DNA from: Owenia fusiformis
Taxonomy: Eukaryota > Annelida > Polychaeta > Sabellida > Oweniidae
Direction of reading: 5' to 3'
Assembly: GCA_903813345.2 (NCBI GenBank)
Contig: CAIIXF020000006.1
Coordinates: 38,903,936 to 38,967,935, forward strand
DNA length: 64,000 nucleotides
Part shown: piece by piece, positions 30,001 through 45,000 of the stretch
Position numbering within the stretch: position 1 is the first letter of the stretch
Layout: the number at the start of each line of letters is the position of its first letter
Position numbers and translations under genes: made by a program
Notes under the pieces: generated by a model
Seen by the model: only the letters and a program-made list of their open reading frames with translations
What the model was told of the DNA's origin: nothing
The model's database searches: none

Positions 30001-33000
30001 TATCAATATGCAGAATCTGTAGGGAGGTCATGAAGTAAATTTTTTCCTCAAGTTACTGCTCATAGGTCCGGGAAAATGTATAATAAAAAAGATGAGTTGA
30101 ATACACCAAAAAGAGATCTCTTTACTTGGTGTATTCGACTCGATCTTTTTATGCAGGGCTATTGTTACTGCTTGTGCTACATGTAGATCTCAGCTCTTAT
30201 CTGACAGAAATCTTATCAAGGACGGAAAATTCTAAAGTTTAAAATTTAAAGTGGGCCATTAGGCCAATAAACTTTGCTTTGTCAAGTCAATTTAATAAAA
30301 AAGGATAGTGGGACCAGAAAGTGACCAACTTGGGCAAGGCTAGAAAGAAAGCTAAAACCTGTTTTTTATGAGCTGTCTTTACAATTTTATAAGGAAATAT
30401 TACCAATTTACGAGACCTGCGAGAACCGTGAAAGAACCGAACCGTGAACCTAAAAACCGTGACCGAACCGAACCGTTGGAATTTTGAATCGTTTGACCCC
30501 TATAAACTACCCTAAATAATCTTAGTAACTTTAAAGGACTATTCCATAAAGGACTATTCAAAAAAATGAAAATCGTGACTTACCGCTTTGTGTGTAAGCA
30601 CCTCTGATTTTGATAGACGTAATATTAGCAAGGATCTTAATGAACTCCAAACCATCCATTCTCGGGCTCCATTGTAGATCGGGGTGCTCGTTCAGTTGGA
30701 ATGAAAAGTCCTGGCTCCTGGTACTAGGGGTTGGGTTACCCTGGGCAAAGATTGGGGCACGAATTGCGCGTCCGTCACCCTCAATGATAACATCAATTGC
30801 AGAGGCTCTGGCGCCCTCCTCACCAACATTCAGGGAGAACTTCAGATTTTGGTTGTAGCTGTTGCGTTGGTCTCCAAGGTAACGGACTGCAACATCATAC
30901 AAATAATGTCATGGTTACAATTAACATATAAATTGAACAATTATTGGATGAACATGTAAGCAAAATGTAAAATTGGATGAACACAAAAATCCCCTATTCC
31001 TATTTGATATAACGTAAGAAATGCAATGTTTAATAATTGTTAACTTGTTAAATTCCAACAAGGACTTTTAGTCTTCTTACCAGGGGCCACAAAGTAGGCA
31101 ATCTGCGACCCAGCTGAGATGCCAATGTTGCTAGTGAAACCATCAAACTTCAGATCAATATTTTGACCCTCTCTGTCCTCTGCCGTCCAGCGCTGTTTGC
31201 CAGTATCAAACACAGACTCGATGCTCTTAGTTGAGTAGCCTGGTGCACTCATACACTCAGATGTATGGCCGTAACAGAAGCAAGACATACAGCCGTACTT
31301 ATTGTCGGCATCAAGATTGAAGTAGCCTGGTTTACAGGTGTCACAGTTCTGGCCTTCAACGAATTCCTTACAACGACAGGTTCCTGAGTCGGGTTGACAA
31401 GATGGCCGCCCATCGAGACTCCCGGCAATCAAACATTCACATCGTCTGAAGCACAATTTCATCAAATGTAACGACTATTGTCCAAAACGCTTCATCAACG
31501 TTACAGGACTTACAGGATAAAAATGTTACCCTTTACATTCATTGACTGAGCTCCTTAAAAGAGCTTGTCAACAATATAAGTACATTTTTTATATATGGTC
31601 ATATGGTCTTCTAATGTCATTATCGAAATGTGTTTCTTTCTGCACACTGATTGGTTTAGAAAATATAATCACCATGAGGTATTTGATTTTTGACCCATGT
31701 TTGATGGCCGCCAATGATGGGGTCGGGACCCCTGAAGGCCTGAACTGTTAAATTGTGTTAACTATTCGGAAGTGAAGAACTAAACTCTGCCCCATTATTT
31801 AAGTACAATAAAAGCTTAAAATTCTCAAATTCCTTTACCTGCAGCCATTGATGCTAAAATCGTAGAAATTGGTAGCACAGCGGTCACACTTGTCACCTCC
31901 TACACCAGGCTTGCAGCGACAACGTCCATTATTGTCGCACTGCATGGACTCAGAACCTTTAAACAGTACATTTTTAAACATTAGGTCTATTTCATTACAA
32001 TTTCTCATGACATACATAATCATGCAACAAATCACATTTTGGAATTTTAGGGAATATTAAACATTAAGTGGTTTTATTTTTTCAACTGGAAAGATTGTCA
32101 GCATTAATATTTTATATTAAAAAAAAGTGATTTGCTGTATTAAATATGAATGAAATAATGTACAAATATATAATATGAAATAAATACAAAAAAAAAATTA
32201 ATATTTTACTGTAAAATATTGGCAAGACAAATTTTTTACTTTCCTTATGCCTGGATATGGTGATGAAATTAAGCACTGTCCAACGGTTAATCATTTTTAA
32301 AGTAAGAAAAAGTAAATGATATCAAAATAAATGGGGTTACCTGTTGGGTCACATGCGCAGTTTTCACAACGTCCCTCGCGACTGAGGTAATAATTGTCTT
32401 TGCAACGCTCACAATGAGGCCCTGCGGTGTTCTCCCGGCAATCCAAACAATGGCCACCCTCACCAGTAGCTTCGTAAAGACGATTGTCGAAGTAACAACG
32501 GCTGGATTTGCCATTACAATCACAAGCTGGAAGTAGAGATATCATAGGGTTTTAAATATTGTTTTTTTTACATTTGACATTGGCTTAGTATCTCATAATC
32601 CATATTATAGCATATTGGAAATGTCAATAATTACATTGCGTTAGATATCATATTGTTTAGAAATGTCATTTTAGCTTGGCATTGGCCAATAAGAAATCAG
32701 TATTACCGTAACTGTCAAAAATGTCTATATTTAGACAGTGATGGATTTAAAGGAACACCCAAATATAACAATGGTGGAAAAGGTCTTGATCTCAATTTGA
32801 GCTGTTCATTTTTTCATTGTGACAAAATGCTTTCAACAATTCGTAACTATTTTCTGTACATGAGACCAAAAAGTAATTGGTTCCATCGTCTATTCTTGAA
32901 ACATTCAGCATTTCCATATTCAAGAACTTCATATTGTGTAGACAATATAAATAAATGGAGCTAAAACATTAACCACATACATCCATTCTTCAATCTTCCA

Positions 33001-36000
33001 TCTTTCTTCACAGTATGTTCAATAAGACTGATGGATTCTGGAGTGCTATTCCATGTTAACTTAGTACAACACAGTTTCCAAGGCTACCTCCTCACAAATC
33101 TCTCAGTTCAAGGCTATATTAAACCTTACATTATAGTACAGTAGAACCTGTGTAAGTGGAACACCCTTGAGACAACAAAAAAAAGTGTTCCACTTGGGAA
33201 GTTTTCTGCTTACAGAGGTTCATTTTACAATAGGGAGTTTAAGCTAGCATATAAAATCGAAACACCAACCTATATGTATGACCAATCACCCATATAAATA
33301 CATTGCTTAAATATTTTCTGTTCACGTTTAGGTTGTGAAAAACATTGCAAGCTTAAACTCCCTAATAAGTCAATAGGTTGTGGGACTTTGAAAAGTGTTC
33401 TACTTATGGTGGTGTTCTACTTACATGTGTTCTACTTGGCAGGTTTTACTGTATACAGTACAGTGAACCTGTTATTCGAACGCTAATTTAACAAGCCAAA
33501 AGTGTTTGTAATACTAGGTGTTCATATTTCTTTGTCATGGATATAACAAGATTGGGAATGGGAGTATTCATATTCAGGGGTGTTTTGGACTACTGAAGGG
33601 CCAGTTTTACTGTATTTCAGGTCATGTAAGGCTCACATTTCTCAGAAATATCAAATATTTATTTCTATATTGAGGTCAGAATAGGCATGATATAGATGAG
33701 TTTATATGATGCTCTGAATAAACATTGTTAAAATGCAGCCATTGGAAGCATTAAAGTTGACTGATCAGCATATAAGGGTATCTTAAAATTTAGAATTGAA
33801 ATTGATATGTTTAAATCTGCAAATGATGGCACCTTTTCCCATTTAACAAAATCAAATGTAATCTAATTATGATAAGAGTTCATAGATGCTTCATCTTTTA
33901 TGTAAGCCAAGAATTAAAAATAAACATAATCCTTTTGAAAACTCAAAACATTAATTAAATGGCCTGATCTGAATAACATTATGGTCTCGCTTTTAAATTT
34001 TTAACATTGTCAATGTTTTAACTAATTTGACAATCTGATGCCTTTGATCATGGCCTGCAACAGGTGTTCACTATTATACCAATAGTTTAGACATAATCTA
34101 GATATTCTTTTTACATTTAGCTCATATTATAGTGAAGTAATAAAACATCCTCATTATATGGGGTCTGGTTATGGTATATGAGGTCAAAATATCAACTTTC
34201 ACAAAAAAATAAAATAAAAATAAACAGGGCAAGGAGTGATATATCCCAGCATGCCCAAAACCTAATCAGATCCTGGCACTTGTCTGCTCTTGCATTTGTA
34301 AAATTTCAAGTTGAATGGATAAGGGGTTTTCCTTGAATTTTTATGACAAGATTTATGTGGTGTATGCCCTCCCAGATTTATGTGGTGTATGCCCTCCCAG
34401 ATTTATGTGGTGTATGCCCTCCAAGATGCTCGCCCAACAGTTCAAGACAACAGCAACATAGCAATTTTTCAAAGAGAAATTTAAAAATTGAAAAAATACT
34501 TCAGATCTGTCAAAGACATGATTATGTTGAGTAGTATAAACCCCATTTTATCATAGATGGCAATGATTTCTTCTCTTTGTATTCCCTCAGCTTTATTTAG
34601 AGCAGCAATTGCTGAAGTTATATTAAGGATATTATTTTTCTAATCTCCCTACTCTAGCATCCCAATTTCATTTTTAATTTAGTTAATCAATTTTGATGAT
34701 CCTGTACTTACCTAAGCTTCCTCTGATAGCAGTAAAAGAAACAAATATGTAAATATTAAATTTATCCTGTGATCCTGCCATAGAATAACAATAGCTAGAA
34801 GATATCATGTATATGTTATTCCATGCATAGGCTTGCAGAATGGATATCACATCCAAATATGCAATTTTTCGCATCATTTTTATCAACAAATTTTACGAGG
34901 GAAGTGACTTACGCATCCATTTTCCATCTTTCCGATACCAATATCCATTTGAGACTTGAAACATGCTCAGTAGAGTAACACACAATAATAACTGATACAA
35001 ATCCATATTTTTCCTATTATTACATATATTCTATAGTACTCCGAAAAACTGTTATATTACATGAGACTTATCTAATAAACCCTATAAATTAATTTGTAGT
35101 AAATTCATTGTTTCTTGTTGTTTTTTGCAAATCCTAGTGTTGGCCTATTTTCCAAGCTAAAACTGCATACTCAGGACCATGTACATGTATGTCAGTGTAT
35201 CTCCCTTCATGTCCTAGACTTTGTATAGAGATAACCCCCTAGGTGAAACACAATCCATGGTATGTACATTAAAATAAATTGATCCCATATACTAGCCCTA
35301 GGAGAGTAGATTCACCCCATTAATTTTCAATTAACAAAGCTTAACAAAGCCCATTTTTCCAAATTACCCCAACACTATATGCTTTGAAGACATTTCTGTG
35401 CAACATTATGAAATTTCTTTTGTCAAAATAAGTGTAGACTCACATTTATGCATTAGTTTAAGAATTTTTTTGCAGAACAAACGGGAAAATAAATTGAGAC
35501 CCATATTTATCTATCATGGTTTTCTACTCAAGTCAACCATCATGTTTTAATTTCAGTTCTAAAAGCAACATTCTGCTATTCTCATTTACGTCTTATCTTT
35601 ATTAGGTTCATGTCCAATTTTGGGAGTTTATGGTCTAGTGTATATGACTTATTTATGAGCTTTAGAGGAATATGTGTGCCTATATATATACAGTTAAACC
35701 TGTCTTAGCCAAACACCACGGGGTCTGGCAAAAAATGTTCAGATTAGTAGGTGTTTACATAAGTATTTTTAAATATGCGAGTCAATTGGGAGATGACAAA
35801 TTCGGAATTGAGAAAAAATGTTCACATCGAAAGGTGTTTGGATTAGAAAGATGTTTGGATATACAGTAAAACTTCTATATCAGAACACCTTCTAATCTGA
35901 ACACCGCTCAATGTGAACATATTATCTCTGTTCAAACTTTGAAATCTCCCATTGACTCACATGTCAAAACAAAAGCTCACAATGTGAATACCTGTTAATC

Positions 36001-39000
36001 TGAACACTTTTTCCAGTTTAAGTAGTGTTCATATAAGACAGGTTTCACTGTATGACATTTACCTTCATGAGAGAGCACTGATGCTTGACAACTGAAGATA
36101 GCGGAGCAAATTTCAGATTCTTCTTTTAGAGTTAGGGTTTATAAATAGGGCTAGGGCTTGGCGATTATCAAAGTTTTTGTGCCAAAAGCTGGGGTTGGGC
36201 CAATAAGGATTCTCAAGCCAAGGTCCTTCACACCATTATAAACAATATATATAACACATATTTCGATAATTAAATAATAACCTAAATTTACCTTCACATT
36301 CGTGGACGTCAGTAGCAGAGGCTCTCTGCCATGGTTTGTTGTTATAGAATGGGAGGCACTCTCCGCAGTCTGGTCCCATCGTGTTGTGCTCACATCGACA
36401 GACCAGTCTCTCCTCTAGCCCCTGCCCTGTACTCTTAACACACTCGCTGGCGTGGCCGTTGCACTTACATCTGCAAAAACACGATGATTCGATTTAATTT
36501 ATGGGATAAATATGTGAAAGAAAATGTATGTAGGTGCTAGTCTTGTGTCAATCCATTTTATACCTAAAAGAATACAAATCTACTGATTCAATTTATAGGT
36601 ATTAATATATTATACAAAATGTACATGTTGATCTTACTTCAGGCCCATATAACTCCACTCTCCCTACAGACCCCACCCCCAGGTAAAGTAAATATAGGAA
36701 GGGTGGTTCAATTGACTCGATACATTATAACACTTTGTACCATGATAAACTTTAACATCTTATTGTTCTCACCAATAAGCAGGAAGTTCCGATGAGTATC
36801 AGAATGGTTATTAGATATGAGAATGTGCTTTAGTATACATTTTCATCTCCCCATATAATACTAATATTTATGTTCCTTAAAATGTGGTCTGATTCTAATC
36901 CTGCAATATAAGACTTCTAACCATGCTATTACTGCCATCTTTAAATAAACACCAAACTAATTTATCAAACTTTACAGTGTCATATTTCATGGCTCAACCT
37001 GTGCTTTTGTAATATATCACTGTTAACACCTGTTGAATGCCACACAATTTTCTGATTAGACAGTTATGTTAAGCTGGTGACTTACTGGCTTTATAACTGG
37101 GTGAATTATGTTAACTGAGTCAATTATCAAAGTCATACCATGCATAATATATAGAAATAACAAATATAATCTTAGTGTAGGGTTATGTCATGCAATCAAA
37201 TAAAGGAAAACATATTAAACTCATGGCAGTTACTATCAAAGTTAGTTACCACGTTGGTCTACTTTTCAAATAAAATGTTTTTCAGTATTCTGAGCACATA
37301 TTTTCTATAGACAAAAATACATGTTTCATAGGTCCCAACAAGTCAAAACTATATCCTATATAATTGAATCTGAATATTGGAACACCTGTCTAATCTGAAC
37401 AACCCTTTATAAGAACATTTTTGTGGCCAAATTTTTAATCTGTGAATATATGCTAAGATGATGGTTTCTTTGAAGAAGAGTTTTTGATTTTTCAAAGTGA
37501 AAGACGAATCAACATTTCAAAATTTCTTTAGATGGCGGGGGGGGAGGAACCATAACAAAATCGACTTATATGTTCCATGACTGTTGATAATTGTATGCCA
37601 TCCTTTAATTCATAATCTTTCAGCCTATGCGTTATTTCGGATGTCAACATTTCCTAGCTAAGTCCTTCATTTTCAACTAATAAACCTTATCTCAACAGGA
37701 AACAACTCTAACCCATATGTTTGAGTACTTCTAAATTATTACAAATTAGTATTTTGATATGGGTAAACAAAATATATGGCACTTCTCTGGAAGGACTGGA
37801 TAAATATTTTGAACCTATCAGAGTGCTTGCTGGGAATTTAGACTGAAGCACGGTGGCATCTCTAGTTTGCTTTTACATGCCATGTAGCTAGCTTCATACC
37901 CTTTGCACATTCGTTCGTCATAGTTTCTAAAAGAGATCTTCATCTTCAAATAGCAATATAATTATAATAACACAATGGAACCATCATGTACATTGTACAA
38001 AGTCATACTTCCATAAATTTTGAAACTGGAGGCTTATGCCTAAATTGCCTACCTTTATCAACTTCAAATGGAAAGAAAATGTCAGACTCAACGTCATGTA
38101 ATACCAATAATAACCCAAGTTTCAAATTCCTTCTCCAGTGACACAGAATGGAACTTCTAAATACAAAGTCAAAATGCCTTTTCTTCCATTCTTCTACAAT
38201 TTCTGGAACTCAAAGCTAATACCCCAAATCTGAAACCAGACTTGCTCGAATCAACCTGTTATCAACAGCCCTGGAATCTATCTCAGATGTAAACATTAAA
38301 ACTAACAAGCAGATTTTAGACTTCTGTTTTCATTATACAGTAAAACCTATCTAATCCGAACACTGCTCGATTAGATGAAAGTGTTCGGATTAACAGGTGT
38401 TCATATTTCAGGGTGTTCATAATATGTGAGTCAATAGTTAGTAGCCCAATTGGGACCAAGAAAAGTGTTCATATCGAAAGGTGTTCAATTTGGAGAGGTG
38501 TTCAGATATACACGTTCACTCTACTTGTCTAACATCATGACATCATTGTCTCGGTAATGTCATAATGTGGGTGTACATAATGACATATATTAAGTACATG
38601 TTTATGAACATGTAAAGTTAAGATCGTGTTTTGTTATCACACATACATTGTGACACAGGATGTTATTAGCCACAACAATGTGGGCCTGTATTTTAAAGAT
38701 AATATACACTCCCCTCCATAAGTTTGGCAACTCGAGATACACATATCAAAGTCTGTTTTTATTTGGCGTTTTAAAGAAATTCATCAAATTTGTCATAAAA
38801 TTCTGAACAGTTGTAATTAATGGACAAAATAAAGATTCAAACAATATCAGGCTTTACCATGATTTCAAAGATTTTCAGTTGCCAAAAATATCAAAGATTT
38901 TCAGTTGCCAAAAATATCAAAGATTTTCAGCTGCCAAAAATATTAAAGATTTTCAGTTGCCAAAAATATCAAAGATTTTCAGTTGCCCAACTTATGGAGG

Positions 39001-42000
39001 GGAGTGTACATGTAGTTATAAGTGCTATGAACAATGGTAATCCTAGACTCTAACAATTATCTTAGGTTTTAATGACTTCATCAATAAAGATTTTCAGTTG
39101 CCAAACTTATGGAGGGGAGTGTGCATGTAGTTATAAGTGCTGTTATGAACAATGGTAATCCTAGACTCTCACAATTATCTTAGGTTTTACTGACTTCATC
39201 AACAGAAGCGTTTGAGAAGTCACTTCAAGAAACATGGCAAATCCTTGGCCCAAGAGTAATTCATTGCACTACATTATGAAACAGTGAAGGGCTGGTCTTG
39301 AAGGATGACACCACGACTGGCAGGAATAGTCTTTAGAATTGAATAACTGGCCTGATGATCTTATTTTGATCAAGCACTGTGGGATCATTGTTATTCTGCG
39401 AGGTATAACAAGCTCTGATTGGCTCAACAAATTCAAAGGTTTATCTGTTATACAAAGAGTAGAGGAACTGTTTATCAATATTGAAAAGGGTAGTACTGTA
39501 TATCACAATGAACTTATAAATTAAGTTTGAGCCCACTCAGCTTTTTATGATCTCATCTACCACAGATTTTACAAACTAATTCATACTAAAAGCCAGGAAC
39601 AAATATTTGTTTTATAAACATCGCATTAAGAAATTACTGACATGATTTCTGTACATAGCAGGTATAGCCCCGGGGGAGTGCGGGGGGTTATGTTATGTAT
39701 TTTTTTATTTTTTGAAATGTACAGGGAGATAGTTCCCCTACAGATTTTCAGATATGTCTGATTAGGAACTTGGCTAACCAGAACAGCATTTCCTGTGAGG
39801 GAGCAGATCAATATTTAATGTTGTCTCAGATCAATTTGAAAACAAATGATTATTCACAAAATGTGGTCAATGTCGTCATAATAATTTCAAATTGACCCAC
39901 CTCCTCTCCGTTCCCTAAAAAAATATAACTGAACATTCATAGATCTTATTCTCTGAATAAAAGTTGCTTTCTTTTGAACAAAAATTTTTCCAGGAAACAA
40001 TCATAGGCACCCTTCGCCAAATATGCTTAATAATTATTTTTGTCGTTATATATACCAGTACTTGTTCTCGAAAATGAGGCTATCTCTGAACAGGCATGGG
40101 GTATACAAACGGTCAACATTAGGATCAATACATTTACTAAGGTCACTCTAAAAATCAGCAAATTGTTCAATGTACCTACACGCCTTAAATGATTTATCTC
40201 CATCTAGCTTCATAAACTCAAAAAGACCCGAAAGTAAATGTGTACCACAAACACTTACAGAGCTAAAAAATTACTACTAAGGATATTAATACACTGTACA
40301 TACAGATAAAAAGAAACTGAGCCACTAATGGCCACTAAACCTAGTTTCAGTTACCCTTTAATATCACTGACTAGCTACACCGCACCTCTGAGTATTATGG
40401 ATGATTTTGTAGTTTTGATGTATACAAGATCTAAATGAACATTTCATGGGAGTTTAGTTATGAATTTATTTATATTTATATATGAATGTTAGCTATTTAT
40501 AGCCAGAGAGAATGTGATAGAATAAGCCTGTATATCTGAACACCTCATTAATTTCCCATAATGAATACTTTCTTGGTCCCATTTTTTAATTTGATAAATT
40601 TAAGCATTGTTTAAAATCTGAAAATGTGAACACCTACAAATCTGAAGACTTTTTGGCCATCACAGTAGCATTCAGATTAGACAGATCCTACTGTTATGTG
40701 ATTTTTGGCTTAATATTTAAGAATCATTTCTCATTTAAAGAGGGCATATGCTATAACGAAATTGGGCTCTAACAAAGGGTCAGTTCCAGAATGTATGATT
40801 CATCAGCTGGGAGAGTTAATTTCATGGGGTCAAATCTATGTGGGAAAACAGGGGGTTATTAGAAGCTAATCAAAGCTGTAATTCTGCCTGGAACCCTAGT
40901 GGTTGCTAGAGGCCTTCCCTTTCCTCAAAACATTCTTCAAATTAGGATATCACGTTTTCTTAGTATAATCCCTACTCATTACACATTTTTTCAATTTTCT
41001 ACTTTTAAACTGAACTATATTTTCCAACTCATAAGCTGGCCATTTATTTCATTTGAAAAAATAAAGCTGGTTTTTTGTTACAAAGAGGAGTATTTCTGAA
41101 GGTGAGAGGTGATGATATCTTGATTTATCTAGTTGGACCTACCAACTTCTAGCCTGCTTCTCTGAGTAGAACAGTAGACTTATTTCATGTACATGTACAG
41201 TTAAACCTGTATATCAAAACACCTCCTAGTATAGGCCCGTAGCCAGGATTTGCCAAGGGGGGTCACATTTTCAGTGCCAGGGGGGTTCACTTTTGACAAC
41301 TTTGGCCCAAAAAAGCCGAAACCACTTGAAACGTGCTCAGAATGGTGAACTGCATGAATGAACATCTTTCCCAGTCGCAAGTTTGCTACCTTCCATTGAC
41401 TTACATAATTAGACACCAGCTTATTGGTTAATCTGAATACTTATGGCTAGTGTGGTGTTTGGATAAGACAAGTTTACTCTATATATTCAATTCAATTCAA
41501 TTCATTTATTTCATAATATTTTCTTATATTTTTATATTAATTTCAAATATATTGCCTTAGAGGCCTTCATTTTTGAAAATCATCATTTCTTTTCTGAAGC
41601 TTCCCCCCAACCAAAATGAGACAACAATCCCAAAACCAGACTATCTTAATAAGTTAAATCCCCTTGAAGCATTCTGATTCTAACATCTACTTTGAAGAAA
41701 ACAGTATACAATATGGAAGTAGATACCACACTGTTCTTGGAGGCTTCCAGATTTGGTTTTGAGAGATCTATATCACAAAGATACAATCTTCCAAATTCAA
41801 CAATATCCATGTCCATAAACTTAAATGGCTCTAAGACAAAGAAAATAGGAGGAAATACCCAGAATGCTTAGAAGAACCCACCTCCCTGTAGAGGTATACC
41901 TTGATATGTCGATAACTTCATCTATGAATTCTGGGATATCCCCCCTCTTGACAAAGCACAAGATGTCATTGAGTGCATTGCGGTTAGAGACTTCAGGATT

Positions 42001-45000
42001 ATCCGCAACCAACATAACTCTGACCTTGTTCCAAACCTCAACTATGCAACTGAAGACCATGGAATATGGATTAATATACCATTCACAAGAGATTGACTTA
42101 GCTATACTCTTAAAAAGAGATATGGTAAAGCCGTAAAGTGGAACACCTCTGTAAGTTGAACACTTATCAGAGTCCAATGATCTATTGATTTCATGACAGA
42201 CCAAGGGTGTTCCATTTACAAAAGTTTTACTGTAATTCTTTAATCTAATCAATCCTTCACTATCATGTTGCAAAGAAACCATTTTTTCGATAACTTAGTG
42301 TTCAATTTATACAGTGCAGGTTTTCTTTAATCTAATTGATCCTTCAACACTAAGTTTCACTGCTCAGAACTGAAATATACTAATTAGACCAAGCTGTGGT
42401 TGAATGGCAAGTTCAGAAGTTTTTCTTGAACTTAAGAATACAGAAAAAGTTTTCTTTCAAGAAGTTAAGTCAATGGAATTGAAAAGGATAGGATCTAGGA
42501 TGCATAAATACTCCAATCGAGATCAAAAACATTAAATAATCATTCATTGAAATCAGAGGGTTAACAAGTATAGCTAACCAGGGGTGGTTCAGAGTAGCAT
42601 ATGAAGATCTTGGGATGTAAATTCCTAATCTCTGATTTAATATGATTATATGGCTCCATTGCATCCAGGAGGAAACCTCAGGTTCTGATGTCCACTTCCA
42701 AAAAGTTTGCTTCTCATTAGTAGACATATTATTGGTTTAGGAAGGCACCAAGGGGTCAGTACATCCAAGGGTATTTTACTTCTTTTCATAAGCTCAGCAA
42801 AGCCCTCTCTTGGAGGAGAGGGTCAGCATGCTATTAGAATTTCGGGTTAATTTCAGTCTGAATTTCTATACATATAATGAGAAGTTTATCTATCACATGG
42901 GTCTGTATAGATAGATAGATCTCATTTATAAAGCATCATTATATTCTTGCTTTGTGCTATTGTGACAATACCCCCCCCCCCCCTTCTAAATACCCCACAT
43001 CCACAACTATGATGATGAAGTATTGTGAGGGGAGGAGGATTCACAGACACTATACAAGAGGACAAAAGTCAAACTACAAGATGTTTTTACATAACTAAAA
43101 ATTCTATATTTTTACAGAGGGAGAAGAATCAAGAGATTTGATTTCTTTAGAAGAGACCTGATTCACATCTACAATCTAACAGGAAAAACTCCAACCATAT
43201 ACTTTGCCATAAAAGAAAGGTATCATTGTTTTAGCTATACAGTGTATGTTGACAAATGGGTTCTATTCTGACATATAAACCCCCTCATGGCATACCTGTG
43301 CTTAAAATATCACAGTTCTTAAAGATTAGTCCTTGAGATGTATTAAGTGCAGAAATACTGTCATTAACCCAAAAATCAGAGAAGGGTCATCAAGCTGAGT
43401 TGCTAATTACGTTTTAACTATACATACTGTCTTTTCTGTTTTCTTTCACTGTTTTGCGTTTATATCATGGCCAGGTTAATGTTTTATTTCTGGGTGCCCC
43501 AAGATGAATAGCCTTAGAAGTAAAATTTCAACATCTGACATCAATTGCTTGAAGTCTGCCAGTAAATTGGCAAAATGTGCTTTTATTAGCTCTTTTGTGG
43601 AGATGCGATCATTCAATTTGTAACAATAGCTTTGTGTTTTGTTTTCAATCTGTAACAATGTACTTTAATCAATTTGTAACAATAGGTTTTGTTACAAGTT
43701 TTTTTTGGCGATGATTGAAAAGAAAATCAAAGAAACTATATGTTTGTTTCATAAATCTGGGAATTTTACAATAACCAACTGTATGAGAAAAAAGTTTGAA
43801 AATTTTGAGTTCTAAATTACTTTTTCGCATGTGCAGATTGTTGATAGAAGTTTTTCCTTTGTTGACAGAAGTTTTACTTTTGGGAAAACACAGACTAAAT
43901 ATAACCACAAAACATTAAAAAAATCTCAAGTTGTAGTAAAAACATACTCAAGAAGTTTGAATTACCATTAAAAAGTTTAAATGGTTTAAATGAAAGCCAA
44001 GTACAGTATATTATATCGGCACAATATTTGAATGTAATTTCATTGAATCAAGTATTCACAGGTGTATGTACCTACACATAACTCATGAAGTGGCGTTACA
44101 TTAGTAAAACTTGAAGAGAGAGTCTAATTATAAGCATATGAAAAATTTAAGTGGGAAACTGGAAAATATATTAATTGTGAAATCATATATAAAATTGATA
44201 TTTTGTCAGAAAAAGGAGGGGATGTAACAAGTTTCCATTTTGATATCCCAGGATTCCTTGCCAGTCCAGTTGCCAGGAATTCTTAAAAAATTAGGCCGTT
44301 TTCAAGATTTTGAGCACTTCTGAAGTGATTTTGGGCTAATTTGAGCCCCCTAAGAATTATTTGAAACTGACCCCACTCCTTGTCAAAAGTTGGCTTCGGG
44401 CTGCTCTATATCAAGAACTATTTCTTTTTAGCGAAGCAGTGGATGCAGGACCAAATTCTAGATTATTAGAGTCTCTCTTTATTTTAATGCCTGTGAGGGA
44501 CTAGTCTAGGTACAAGCCCCTGTTACCCCCCTCCCTTCCTTTCCCACTACTACACAGCACAGGTAACCAGGTGGCCAATTCTACATGGTCACCTTCCTAT
44601 GAAAAGGCTACTATCTGCTAATGATGGGAGAACTGATGGATAAGAGAACATTTATATTGATAATGGGCCACTCTAAATCCATTAGAGAATATTTTCCCAT
44701 GGCTTCAACTCAAATCTTGACATTCATCAAGGTATCATTTCTCAAAGAGTATTCTCTATGGAAAAGGCTAGAACTTTCAGATTTCAGTTCCATATATGGA
44801 GTACAGATAAATGTGTCCAAGCAAACATTCAGAAATGGTATCCATGTAGATTTTACTGAGCTGTATTATCTGCCTACTCTGAATGGTGCGTGTACATAAG
44901 GTAGACGAAGCTCTCTTTTAAGAATCAAAATCAAAACTATTGGAAAACATGTAATGTTCAGAATGCTTCGAACAAAATTCTACCTTGACAAGACCCTCTT

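Noticed and set aside
32653-32964. 103-codon plus-strand ORF in LAMC1 intron 4
   Set aside because: It has no recognisable family or motif, and its composition looks like intron sequence.
44621-44899. 92-codon plus-strand ORF in LAMC1 intron 3
   Set aside because: No recognisable motif, AT-rich composition, no splice context; chance ORF.
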